This document shows positions 1-6,884 of a stretch of 7,420 bases of DNA, piece after piece. Numbering within the stretch: the stretch's first letter is position 1; every line of letters begins with the position of its first letter. Source of the DNA: Fidelibacterota bacterium (GTDB lineage Bacteria; Fidelibacterota; UBA2242; JAFGTP01); the NCBI GenBank assembly GCA_021734005.1, contig JAIPJV010000099.1:1-7420 (forward strand), read 5' to 3'. The translations under genes and the position numbers were made by a program. A model generated the notes under the pieces. The model saw nothing but the letters and a program-made list of their open reading frames with translations, did not search any database and was not told the origin of the DNA.

Positions 1-1
1 T

Positions 2-814
2 GTTGAGAAAGATGACCCTGAGGCTGAGAAAAAAGCCAAACAAATGCTTAAAGAAAGATTGAAAAATCTAGTCAAAACCAAAGGCGAAGATAAAAAATCT
101 TTGCTCGAAGGCCAGATTAAAACTCAAAAAGAAAAAACTATAGATGAGGAAAATGCTGAGCAGTTTGCTGAAAAGACTGTTGAACAAACAGCCGGCAAGC
201 AAAAGGAATTTAAATCGGGAGATGGAAAACAGCGAATTAAATATGAAGTTACAGTAAAAATGGTCCCCGATCATATTCAAGTTAGAGCCAATAGATTCAG
301 AGAGGAGGTCATTAAGCAAGCCAATCAATTCAATGTAGATCCTGCTCTGGTTATGGCTATTATCCATACAGAATCATCGTTTAATCCGGAAGCAAGGTCT
401 TATATTCCGGCTTATGGCCTTATGCAATTAGTCCCCAAAACTGGGGCCAGAGATGCTTATAATTATATTTATAATCGGGATAGATTTTTAACCTCCAATT
501 ACCTCTACAATCCCAGCAACAACATCAAATTGGGATGTGCCTATCTGGCAAAATTACGTTTTGTCTATTTTAAAAATATTCAAAATAGTGATAATGCCCT
601 TTATTGTGTGATTGCTTCCTACAATGGAGGGATAGGAACTGTTGCCAAAACAATTTCCGGTAATACCAGATTGGGCACCATGTCAAGAGTTGTCAATACT
701 CATGAACCGCAATGGACATATTCTAAATTATCAAATAATCTGCCTTATGAGGAAACTCGAAACTATTTGCAAAAGGTCTCGAAAAGGTTGGATATGTACG
801 AAGGCTGGATGTAA
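2..814 (+). CDS. mltC: Membrane-bound lytic murein transglycosylase C-like protein (5' end outside window)
   Basis: This is the C-terminal part of a peptidoglycan lytic transglycosylase of the SLT/MltC type. Such enzymes cleave the MurNAc-GlcNAc bond to give 1,6-anhydro products in the periplasm. Numbering from the ATG at 44, a Lys/Glu-rich linker (1-65) leads into an SLT fold. The fold contains MVPDH (73-77), catalytic Glu110 in HTESSFN, GLMQ (125-128), ASYNGG (191-196) and ETRNY (237-241). The MVPDH lead-in and the order of motifs match E. coli MltC better than Slt70 or MltE. The frame stays open for 14 codons before that ATG, to the left edge, and these codons have the same charged composition. 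The ATG at 44 is therefore probably internal, and a lipoprotein signal and N-terminal domain are expected outside the window. The gene converges on the YbaK-family gene across 36 nt with no clear terminator hairpin. The SLT assignment is firm; the MltC subfamily is likely. Confidence 0.82.
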   Translation, partial: VEKDDPEAEKKAKQMLKERLKNLVKTKGEDKKSLLEGQIKTQKEKTIDEENAEQFAEKTVEQTAGKQKEFKSGDGKQRIKYEVTVKMVPDHIQVRANRFREEVIKQANQFNVDPALVMAIIHTESSFNPEARSYIPAYGLMQLVPKTGARDAYNYIYNRDRFLTSNYLYNPSNNIKLGCAYLAKLRFVYFKNIQNSDNALYCVIASYNGGIGTVAKTISGNTRLGTMSRVVNTHEPQWTYSKLSNNLPYEETRNYLQKVSKRLDMYEGWM

Positions 815-850
815 ATTGTTCGGGATTTCCGCTGAAAATATTGTGAATAA

Positions 851-1321
851 TTATTTCAGACTAAAATCCAGAACTTTAGGTTTTACAAGTTCTTTATATC
901 TCTGATAGCGCATTCTAATTAATTCCTGGTGATCACCAGCGTTGAAACTAATCATATGGCTATTTTCGAGACTTTTAGAAATGTAGGTGGGTATATCATA
1001 GAGATTGCCAAAAGGCGCCATAGCTCCTGTGCGGGAATCAGGGAAAAGGTCACGAAAATCACTTTCACTGGCAAGTTCTACATCCTCGAGTTCGCTCTTC
1101 TTGTTAAAAACCTCCAGATCTACTTTGTCAACTGCAGGCAAAACGGCGAGAGCAAATTTATCGTTTTTATCTTTGAGAACTACTGTTTTGGCTAGCTCTC
1201 TACCGGAAATGTGGGAACTGCTAGCAACTTCCTGCGCAGTGTAGGCTTTAGAATGAATGATAGAGGCATATTTGACATCATTTTGGTCCAGAAAATTTTT
1301 AACTCGTTTGGAAATGGACAT
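851..1321 (-). CDS. YbaK/EbsC/ProX-family aminoacyl-tRNA deacylase
   Basis: This 156-residue free-standing domain belongs to the YbaK / prolyl-tRNA-synthetase-associated family, whose members hydrolyse mischarged aminoacyl-tRNA in trans. Visible family features are Lys45 in LAKTVVLK (the conserved lysine of the active site), the GAMAPFG loop (99-105), a following PTYIS strand, and FNAGDH (126-131) with a C-terminal VKP segment. The length is normal for a complete single-domain protein. The GAMAPFG and FNAGDH details resemble the common environmental YbaK-like deacylases more than classical E. coli YbaK, so I do not assign an amino-acid substrate. The start at 1321 is fixed by an AGGAGG Shine-Dalgarno sequence 6 nt upstream. 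The gene follows mazG after 142 nt and may have its own promoter. The family call is strong; the substrate is unknown. Confidence 0.87.
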   Translation of the reverse strand: MSISKRVKNFLDQNDVKYASIIHSKAYTAQEVASSSHISGRELAKTVVLKDKNDKFALAVLPAVDKVDLEVFNKKSELEDVELASESDFRDLFPDSRTGAMAPFGNLYDIPTYISKSLENSHMISFNAGDHQELIRMRYQRYKELVKPKVLDFSLK

Positions 1322-1370
1322 GACAAACCTCCTTTTTTTATTGTCTGTTTATAAAAAGTAAGGATTTGTC
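1322..1370 (-). promoter_or_regulatory. Strong Shine-Dalgarno within a possible leader hairpin of the deacylase gene
   Basis: On the minus strand AGGAGG (1333-1328) lies 6 nt before the ATG, the best ribosome binding site in the window. The eight bases GGTTTGTC (1329-1322), which contain the last GG of that site and the spacer, can pair with GACAAATCC (1370-1362). This makes eight base pairs with one bulged U, closing a 32-nt A/T-rich loop. The pairing is visible in the sequence. A role in hiding half of the ribosome binding site is inference. Confidence 0.4.
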
Positions 1371-1463
1371 AGTCTTTATTCAAGTGGATAGATATTTAAT
1401 GGTGTTATTTTATAAAGGCTGAATTTCGTTTATAAATTCTAGAAATTAAAGTTTAAGACAGGC

Positions 1464-2240
1464 CTATTTCTCTTCTTTTTTGGCCTCATTCCAGAGGGAA
1501 TCCAATTCCGCTAAAGTCATTTCAGAAAAACGGCGTTCACTTTCATCCATCTTTTCTTCAATTATTTGAAATCTGCGTACAAATTTACGATTGGTTATTT
1601 TCAAGGCCTCTTCCGGATTAACTTTCAGAAAGCGGGACAGATTAACCAGAGAAAAGAGAAGATCGCCAAATTCTTCTTCAATCTCATCTTGATTTTTAGT
1701 TTTGATTGCTGATTTTAATTCGTCTGTTTCCTCATAAATTTTATCCCAGATAGGTTCAATATTTTTCCAGTCAAAATTAGACTCAGCCGCTCTTTCCTGA
1801 ATTCTTCGGGCAAATAATAAGGACGGCAAAGTTTTCGGCAGTCCCTCCATCAAAGAATCCCGGCCCTCCTCCTTTTTTATTTTTTCCCAGTTTTGCTTTA
1901 TATCAGCTGTGTTTTCAACTTCTGCATCGGAGAAGATATGGGGATGGCGGCGAATCATTTTTTCTTTAATTGAGCGTATTGAGTCAGAAAAATCAAAATC
2001 GCCCTCATTTTTACTGAGATTGGCCTGAAAAACTAAATGCAATAAAAGATCGCCTATTTCTTCTTTTAACTGATCAGGGTCTTCATGATTGATCGCCTCA
2101 ATTACTTCGTGAGTCTCCTCCAGCAAATAGGGGATCAAAGATTTGTGAGTTTGCTTTTTGTCCCATTCACATCCTCCGGGACCCAGCAAAGTTTCCATGA
2201 CTTCCAGAAATTCATTTAATTCATCACCGCTTTTACTCAT
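1464..2240 (-). CDS. mazG: Nucleoside triphosphate pyrophosphohydrolase MazG
   Basis: MazG hydrolyses (d)NTPs to the monophosphate and pyrophosphate, removing non-canonical nucleotides; in E. coli it also affects ppGpp levels. From the chosen ATG at 2240 the protein has 258 residues, close to the usual 260 or so, and carries both tandem MazG domains. The N-terminal domain has CEWDKKQT (24-31), EETHE (41-45) and EEIGD (60-64), followed by RRHPHIF (97-103). The C-terminal domain has EETDE (170-174), EEEFGDLLF (188-196) and KFVRRF (219-224). The Glu/Asp metal-binding positions are present in both domains. The frame extends upstream to 2354, but those 38 codons lie inside ybeY and lack family similarity, while MSKSGDELNEFLEVM begins just where MazG proteins normally begin. 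The start overlaps the ybeY stop by 8 nt, which suggests translational coupling; only a weak GGGAAG precedes it. Confidence 0.94.
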   Translation of the reverse strand: MSKSGDELNEFLEVMETLLGPGGCEWDKKQTHKSLIPYLLEETHEVIEAINHEDPDQLKEEIGDLLLHLVFQANLSKNEGDFDFSDSIRSIKEKMIRRHPHIFSDAEVENTADIKQNWEKIKKEEGRDSLMEGLPKTLPSLLFARRIQERAAESNFDWKNIEPIWDKIYEETDELKSAIKTKNQDEIEEEFGDLLFSLVNLSRFLKVNPEEALKITNRKFVRRFQIIEEKMDESERRFSEMTLAELDSLWNEAKKEEK

Positions 2241-2700
2241 TTTCAGAATCTTCCCTTTTTGTAAATATTCCTTGATATTCAATCTCGGCCAGATATTTTT
2301 CCTGTAGAGCAAACATCTTTTTTCTGCTCTGATCATCTCCATCTTCATAACCAATTGTGTGCAAAACAGAATGGATCAAAACATTGGCAAATTCACGCTC
2401 ACTTTTGATTTCGTATTTTTTGGCATTAGCAACTATTCTATCTGCACTAATATATATTTCACCATCAACTGGCTCATCCGGCTCGTTGAGATTGAAACTG
2501 ATCGTATCAGTCAATACGTCCTGATCATAAAATTCCTGTTTGAGCCTATTCAAATGCTGATCAGTAGAAATAATAATAGTCAACTTTTTGATCTCAGTTT
2601 GTTCTATCTGCTGAAGGAACCGTATAATTTTTTTGATGATTCTCTCATCAATAATGTATTCAGGATGTTGATTGTAAATTATGGTCTCAATATCAGACAT
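2233..2700 (-). CDS. ybeY: Endoribonuclease / rRNA maturation factor YbeY
   Basis: YbeY is a zinc-dependent endoribonuclease of the UPF0054 family, needed for 16S rRNA 3'-end maturation and 70S ribosome quality control. The protein has 155 residues, a normal length. Seen in order are TDTISFNL (64-71, matching the TDVLSFP motif), GEIYIS (80-85) and the metal site IHSVLHTIGYED (109-120), which gives His110 and His114 but Asp120 where most YbeY proteins have a third His. The conserved Arg that precedes the TDVLSF motif in E. coli is also replaced, by an aromatic residue near 57-58. From memory, Bacteroidetes homologues share the Asp. The ATG at 2700 is preceded by an A/T-rich leader with no Shine-Dalgarno sequence. 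The gene follows pgpH and overlaps mazG; pgpH-ybeY adjacency is common in bacteria such as the Firmicutes. Confidence 0.93.
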   Translation of the reverse strand: MSDIETIIYNQHPEYIIDERIIKKIIRFLQQIEQTEIKKLTIIISTDQHLNRLKQEFYDQDVLTDTISFNLNEPDEPVDGEIYISADRIVANAKKYEIKSEREFANVLIHSVLHTIGYEDGDDQSRKKMFALQEKYLAEIEYQGIFTKREDSENE

Positions 2701-2711
2701 TTTATTTATTT

Positions 2712-2728
2712 GGTTTAATTGTTAAACC
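2712..2728. repeat. Inverted repeat between pgpH and ybeY
   Basis: GGTTTAA and TTAAACC form a perfect 7-bp inverted repeat around a 3-nt loop, beginning 12 nt before the ybeY start codon. Read in the direction of transcription, it is followed by A/T-mixed sequence without a U-tract, so it does not look like an intrinsic terminator. It could be an operator, an mRNA leader hairpin, or part of the longer repeat-like spacer. Confidence 0.5.
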
Positions 2729-2747
2729 GCAGAGGAACTTCACGGAG
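2722..2747. repeat. Possible dispersed-repeat remnant (CGCAGAG / CACGGAG units)
   Basis: On the + strand the spacer carries CCGCAGAG and then CACGGAG a few bases later. This resembles the short iterated ACCACAGAG / ACACGGAG-type intergenic repeats that I recall from many environmental bacterial genomes. Only one degenerate copy is present here. The resemblance is from memory and the assignment is tentative. Confidence 0.3.
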
Positions 2748-2778
2748 TCTTGAGGTTGATTTCATATAGCTTAAGAAA

Positions 2779-5106
2779 TTATGAAGATTCACTCGACTCG
2801 GATTTACCCTTTTCATTTTCTGCTTCTTCAATATCTTCCTGGTCAGGATATTCTACCCGAACATGATATTCGCTTTTCAGTGTAGGCATTATTCCAGTAT
2901 TGTCTTCAATACTACCTTTAATATTTTTTAGATCGGCAAATGTGAGCGGAGATTCGTCAAGTTGCCCTTCATCCAGTTTCTTTTTAATTATTTTGTCAAC
3001 TAATCTTTCCAGTTGCCGCAGACTGGGTTTGCTGAGTGAACGGGTTGCTGCCTCAATTGATTCGCAGATCATCAAAATTGCTGTTTCTTTTGTATCCGGC
3101 TTAGGTCCTGGGTAGCGATAGTCATCTTTGTTAACATCCTCGGGATCTTCGGCCTGTTCCAGAGCTTTATTATAAAAATATTCAATTACAGTTGTGCCAT
3201 GGTGGGTTCTGATGAATTTTGTAATGACTTCCGGCAAATTATATTGCTCAGCCAGTTTAATGCCCTCTTCTACATGATTAATAATGACCAGCGCACTTAA
3301 ATTGGGCTTTAGTTTGTCGTGTTTATTCTCATCATAAGCCTGATTTTCTATAAAATATTCCGGTTTTGCGATTTTTCCAATATCATGATAATAGGCACCA
3401 ATTCTGGTCAATAAGGCATTGGCACCGACTGCATCGGCAGCGGCTTCAGCAAGATTACCTACAGTAATGGAATGGGAAAAAGTACCTGAACTCTCTTTTG
3501 ATAATTTTTTAAGAAGGGGATGGTTAAAATCGGCCATTTCCAGCAAACCAAGATCAGTTGTAATATCAAGTGAAGTTTCAACTGAAACTATCAAGCCATA
3601 GGTAAGGAAAGGTGAAAAAATACCATTTATACTTCCGGCGATAAAATGCTGGGTAATCTCTTCTAAAGAGGCAAACTGCATAATCTCGGTCAATGAAATT
3701 GTGAATAGATAACCGAATACAATAAATATTACTGATTTCATGACCTGGATTCTTCGGCGCAAACTCCGTACGGAAAAAATTGCCAGAGCACTTACCAGCA
3801 TAGAACTGATAATAAAATAAATATTGCCACCCAGCTGAAAACCTAATAAAATACATAAAATACTCAGCCCCACAAAGGCAGTGACACTGTTGAAAATTAT
3901 TGTAAAAGTCAGAGCCGCAATAGTCACCGGAATAGAAAATTCTGACATATTAAAATTGAAAACAAATACATTGGTGACAATCACTTCTATTAAAAAGATC
4001 AGGGCGATCAGGAGCGAAAATTTAAAATCATCCAAAATATTGCGATCATGAATATAGAAGAAGCTAAGGAGCAGAAGAAAAATGATAATTACAACCAGCC
4101 ATTGTCCCATAAAAATGAAAGGATCTCCAAGCAAAGGCAGCGGTCGTCGTAAAGGATTCTCACTCTGGATTTTTTGAGCCCGGGCCTTGTTCAATGATTG
4201 TAATTTGGCATAGATATCTTTGTTAACTTTTGTATTGGCATCGACAATTTTTTCATTTTCCAGAACAATACCTTTGCTGAGTGGCACTCTGGAGCGGGCT
4301 CGATCCTGTCTTTCCTTGGTTATTTCAGATTGCCAGATCAGATTGGGTTTGATCACGATTGTAAGAATATCTTTTAGTATATCCTGTTTTTGTTGTTCTG
4401 CTTCCGGAAAGCGATTGTCAATTTGCGAATCCAGCTCAATTCGAAGACTATCAATACAGAGAATATTTCCAGTATCAATATGGACTTCCCGATTATCCCG
4501 GGAAGGGCTGGTAACAGCAATTTGTTTGGATATGATACTATCGCTCATGCAATTTGTGATTTTAGCGTTTCTATATTCATCAAGAATCTGGTATAATGTA
4601 CTCAAATCCGAGCTTTGAATATTATTTTGTCCATAGATTATCTGAAAAATAGGGCGTTCTTCATTTTGAATGCCATATCTTGATTTTAAGTTATCCAGCG
4701 AGCTGTAAAATTTGGATGAATCCTGCGAATAGCCAGCACTATTTTTATTGTCTTGCAAATTTTGATACTGTTGGGAGAATGATTGGAGCTCTCCAACCAA
4801 AGATTTAATATCACTCCGTTGTCGGGAAACATCCACCTCTTTGAAAAGGGCTGGAACTTTTTCAATGGCTGCCTGTCTTTCGCTGGCAACCTCTTCTTCA
4901 GTTTTGAGAATGGGAAAATCGAATGGAGCAATTATTTTTTCTCTTGTAATATCATTGGGCTGATAATTATATTCACTGTAATTGTTTTTCGGAAAAAATA
5001 AAGTGATCACAAAGGTAAGAATAAAATAGAGCAGAAAAATTTTATTGGGAATAGATTTTAGTCCTGAAATTAGTGAATAATTACCTGCATTCCGATTTTT
5101 AACCAT
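2779..5106 (-). CDS. pgpH: 7TM-HD phosphohydrolase, PgpH family (probable cyclic-di-AMP phosphodiesterase)
   Basis: Listeria PgpH, the studied member, is a membrane protein that hydrolyses cyclic-di-AMP to pApA. This 775-residue protein has the whole family layout. There is one N-terminal membrane segment (about 23-39), then an extracytoplasmic 7TMR-HDED region (about 45-320) beginning with IIAPFDFPILKTEEEV and including a glutamine-rich, probably helical stretch. A bundle of hydrophobic helices (about 331-508) follows, then a cytoplasmic HD domain (about 525-695) and an acidic, serine-rich tail. HD metal residues seen are His545, His574-Asp575 in YYHDIGK, His611, and His635-His636 in THHGT. 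The last expected Asp, in the motif usually read as ADSVEAA, is Glu682 (CESIEAA). The start has AGGTG 4 nt upstream and lies 15 nt after the recJ stop, so the two are very likely co-transcribed. The family is certain; the cyclic-di-AMP substrate is inferred. Confidence 0.93.
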   Translation of the reverse strand: MVKNRNAGNYSLISGLKSIPNKIFLLYFILTFVITLFFPKNNYSEYNYQPNDITREKIIAPFDFPILKTEEEVASERQAAIEKVPALFKEVDVSRQRSDIKSLVGELQSFSQQYQNLQDNKNSAGYSQDSSKFYSSLDNLKSRYGIQNEERPIFQIIYGQNNIQSSDLSTLYQILDEYRNAKITNCMSDSIISKQIAVTSPSRDNREVHIDTGNILCIDSLRIELDSQIDNRFPEAEQQKQDILKDILTIVIKPNLIWQSEITKERQDRARSRVPLSKGIVLENEKIVDANTKVNKDIYAKLQSLNKARAQKIQSENPLRRPLPLLGDPFIFMGQWLVVIIIFLLLLSFFYIHDRNILDDFKFSLLIALIFLIEVIVTNVFVFNFNMSEFSIPVTIAALTFTIIFNSVTAFVGLSILCILLGFQLGGNIYFIISSMLVSALAIFSVRSLRRRIQVMKSVIFIVFGYLFTISLTEIMQFASLEEITQHFIAGSINGIFSPFLTYGLIVSVETSLDITTDLGLLEMADFNHPLLKKLSKESSGTFSHSITVGNLAEAAADAVGANALLTRIGAYYHDIGKIAKPEYFIENQAYDENKHDKLKPNLSALVIINHVEEGIKLAEQYNLPEVITKFIRTHHGTTVIEYFYNKALEQAEDPEDVNKDDYRYPGPKPDTKETAILMICESIEAATRSLSKPSLRQLERLVDKIIKKKLDEGQLDESPLTFADLKNIKGSIEDNTGIMPTLKSEYHVRVEYPDQEDIEEAENEKGKSESSESS

Positions 5107-5121
5107 ATTGCACCTATATCG

Positions 5122-6825
5122 TTAATCAGCGTATTTTATATCTTTAATATTGAGCTGAATTTCTTTCATTCCATTGTATCGATTTTCTTCGATAACAAAA
5201 GCAATATTCAAAGGACGGTTACTAATAAGCATCTCATAAAGATTGGCCAGTTTCCAACCAATTGCGCTAATAACTATTTTATTCTGAATTGCTCTAAATT
5301 TCAAATGATTTTTGCCTACAATCCGGGGAATCCCAGAAACCGAGACATTTTCGGCAACAAAAATTGGTTTCATATTGGAAGGGCCAAAAGGCGCTAATTT
5401 TTTCAAAACCGAGATTGTCCGCTGATTGATTTGATTGAATTTTATTACAGAATCAATATTAAGAGTCGGAGTCAACATTTTTTTGGTAATCTGTTCATCA
5501 GCGATTTCGGTCAACTTGGATTTAAGCGTCTCAATATTTTCGTCAGAAACTGTTAAACCAGCAGCCCGAGGGTGACCCCCAAAATTTTCCAGATGTCGGG
5601 CACATTTAGAAAGAACTTCATAAATATCAAATCCGGGGATACTGCGGGCTGAACCCACGCCTACATCATTATTATCAACAGAGATCATTATTGCGGGGCG
5701 CTTATATTTATCGATCAGTTTCGAAGCTACAATACCCAGCACGCCTTTGTGCCAGTCTTTTTTATGGAGCAGGAAGAGCTTGTCATCCTCAGTATCATAA
5801 TTGGAATTAAGTTGAACTAAGGCTTCATTAATGGTCTTGTCCTCGATAGAGCGCCGTTTGGAATTCAATTTTTCCAGATGAGTGGCTAGCTGATGAGCAT
5901 TGACATTACTTTTTGTTGTCAAAAGATTAACGGCCAGAGATGCGCTCGCAATTCGACCGGCAGCATTCAGACGGGGCGAAACCCGAAAAACAATATCGGA
6001 AACAGAAATATGTTTGGAATTGGCCAGACCAGTGATAGAGAGTAATTCTTTTATACCGGGATTGGTTGTATCTTTGATTTGTTCCAGACCTTCGGCAACT
6101 AGAATCCGATTTTCACCAGCCATTTTCACAATATCAGCAGCTGTACCAATGGCTACCAAATCAAGAATTTCGGTGAGGAAATTTTGCCCAACCTTAAAAT
6201 CCTGGGCTAAGGCTTCAGCCAGTTTAAAAGCCACACCAACGCCAGCCAGATAGGGAAAAGGATAATCACAATCTTTTTGCTTGGGATTGACGATAGTAAA
6301 GGCATCAGGAAGATTGTCACCAACTGTGTGGTGATCGGTGATAATTATGTCAATATTTTTTTGATTGGCATAATCTACCTCATCAATTGCACTTATGCCA
6401 CAATCACAGGTAATTATCAAAGAGGAACTTTCTTCTTCAATAGAATCAATTCCTGTTTTGGAAAGACCATAGCCCTCTTTTTCCCTATCAGGAATATAAT
6501 ATTCAGCTTCAATACCAATTTTCTGAAAAAACAAATACAGCAAAGAAGTAGAGGTCGCTCCATCTACATCATAATCTCCATAAATAGTGACTTTCTCATT
6601 ATTCATTTTGGCCTGCTTAATCCTGGCTACAGCTTTTTTCATTCCTTTGAGCAGAAAAGGATTATGACGATCCTGCTTTTCGGGATTGAGAAATTCATTA
6701 ATAGAGCCTGTTGAAGTAAGACCGCGATCTATGAATATTTTAGCAAGTACGGTAGGAATGTTGAAGTTCCTGGAGATCTTATTTACCTGCCTGTCATTAA
6801 ATTCTTTTATATTCCATTGATACAT
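5122..6825 (-). CDS. recJ: Single-stranded-DNA-specific exonuclease RecJ
   Basis: RecJ is a DHH-family 5'-3' single-strand DNA exonuclease acting in recombination, mismatch and base-excision repair. The 567-residue length is typical. Catalytic motifs appear in order: YGDYDVDGATS (82-92), ITCDCG (138-143), TDHHT (163-167), DLVAIGTAAD (222-231), SPRLNAAGR (283-291) and, in the DHHA1 domain, GGHPRAAG (416-423). The C-terminal part from about 450 fits the OB-fold region of RecJ, with the usual APFGPSN (478-484). All expected metal-binding Asp and His residues are present, so the enzyme should be active. The ATG at 6825 starts a normal RecJ N-terminus; upstream there is only AGG about 10 nt away, a weak site. 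It is the first protein gene after rnpB, from which it is separated by 57 nt, and it heads the probable recJ-pgpH-ybeY-mazG operon. Confidence 0.96.
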   Translation of the reverse strand: MYQWNIKEFNDRQVNKISRNFNIPTVLAKIFIDRGLTSTGSINEFLNPEKQDRHNPFLLKGMKKAVARIKQAKMNNEKVTIYGDYDVDGATSTSLLYLFFQKIGIEAEYYIPDREKEGYGLSKTGIDSIEEESSSLIITCDCGISAIDEVDYANQKNIDIIITDHHTVGDNLPDAFTIVNPKQKDCDYPFPYLAGVGVAFKLAEALAQDFKVGQNFLTEILDLVAIGTAADIVKMAGENRILVAEGLEQIKDTTNPGIKELLSITGLANSKHISVSDIVFRVSPRLNAAGRIASASLAVNLLTTKSNVNAHQLATHLEKLNSKRRSIEDKTINEALVQLNSNYDTEDDKLFLLHKKDWHKGVLGIVASKLIDKYKRPAIMISVDNNDVGVGSARSIPGFDIYEVLSKCARHLENFGGHPRAAGLTVSDENIETLKSKLTEIADEQITKKMLTPTLNIDSVIKFNQINQRTISVLKKLAPFGPSNMKPIFVAENVSVSGIPRIVGKNHLKFRAIQNKIVISAIGWKLANLYEMLISNRPLNIAFVIEENRYNGMKEIQLNIKDIKYAD

Positions 6826-6868
6826 TCTTTGTATACCTGCATTTATATTTGTAGTTATCTAAATTAAT

Positions 6869-6884
6869 AAAAAAGAGGAAAAAA
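6869..6884 (-). terminator. Possible U-rich termination tract after rnpB
   Basis: Directly after the 3' arm of the P1 helix the minus-strand transcript reads as a U-run, CCUC, then a second U-run. No separate hairpin is present, so if this is a terminator it would use the weak, mostly A-U P1 stem or act as a U-rich end. RNA ends could equally be made by processing of a longer transcript into recJ. Confidence 0.35.

Noticed and set aside
815..850. A shared terminator between the convergent transglycosylase and deacylase genes
   Set aside because: The 36-nt gap contains no convincing stem with a U-tract on either strand.
642..905. A + strand open frame overlapping the end of the transglycosylase and of the deacylase
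   Set aside because: It crosses the ends of two well-supported genes in another frame and has no recognisable motif.
2241..2354. An upstream ATG that would lengthen MazG by 38 residues
   Set aside because: These codons lie inside ybeY in another frame, have no MazG similarity, and the ATG at 2240 matches the normal family start and length.
4220..4618. A 132-codon + strand open frame opposite pgpH
   Set aside because: It is a shadow of the PgpH coding frame, with no family motifs and no ribosome binding site of note.
5900..6253. A 117-codon + strand open frame opposite recJ
   Set aside because: It overlaps highly conserved RecJ catalytic motifs and its translation looks like antisense composition.
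6277..6714. A 145-codon + strand open frame opposite recJ
   Set aside because: It is a shadow of conserved RecJ motifs on the other strand; its product shows no domain pattern.
6826..6882. A promoter for the recJ operon
   Set aside because: TATAAA-like and TATACA boxes occur, but no -35-like hexamer lies at a sensible distance, and the region is too A/T-rich to judge.
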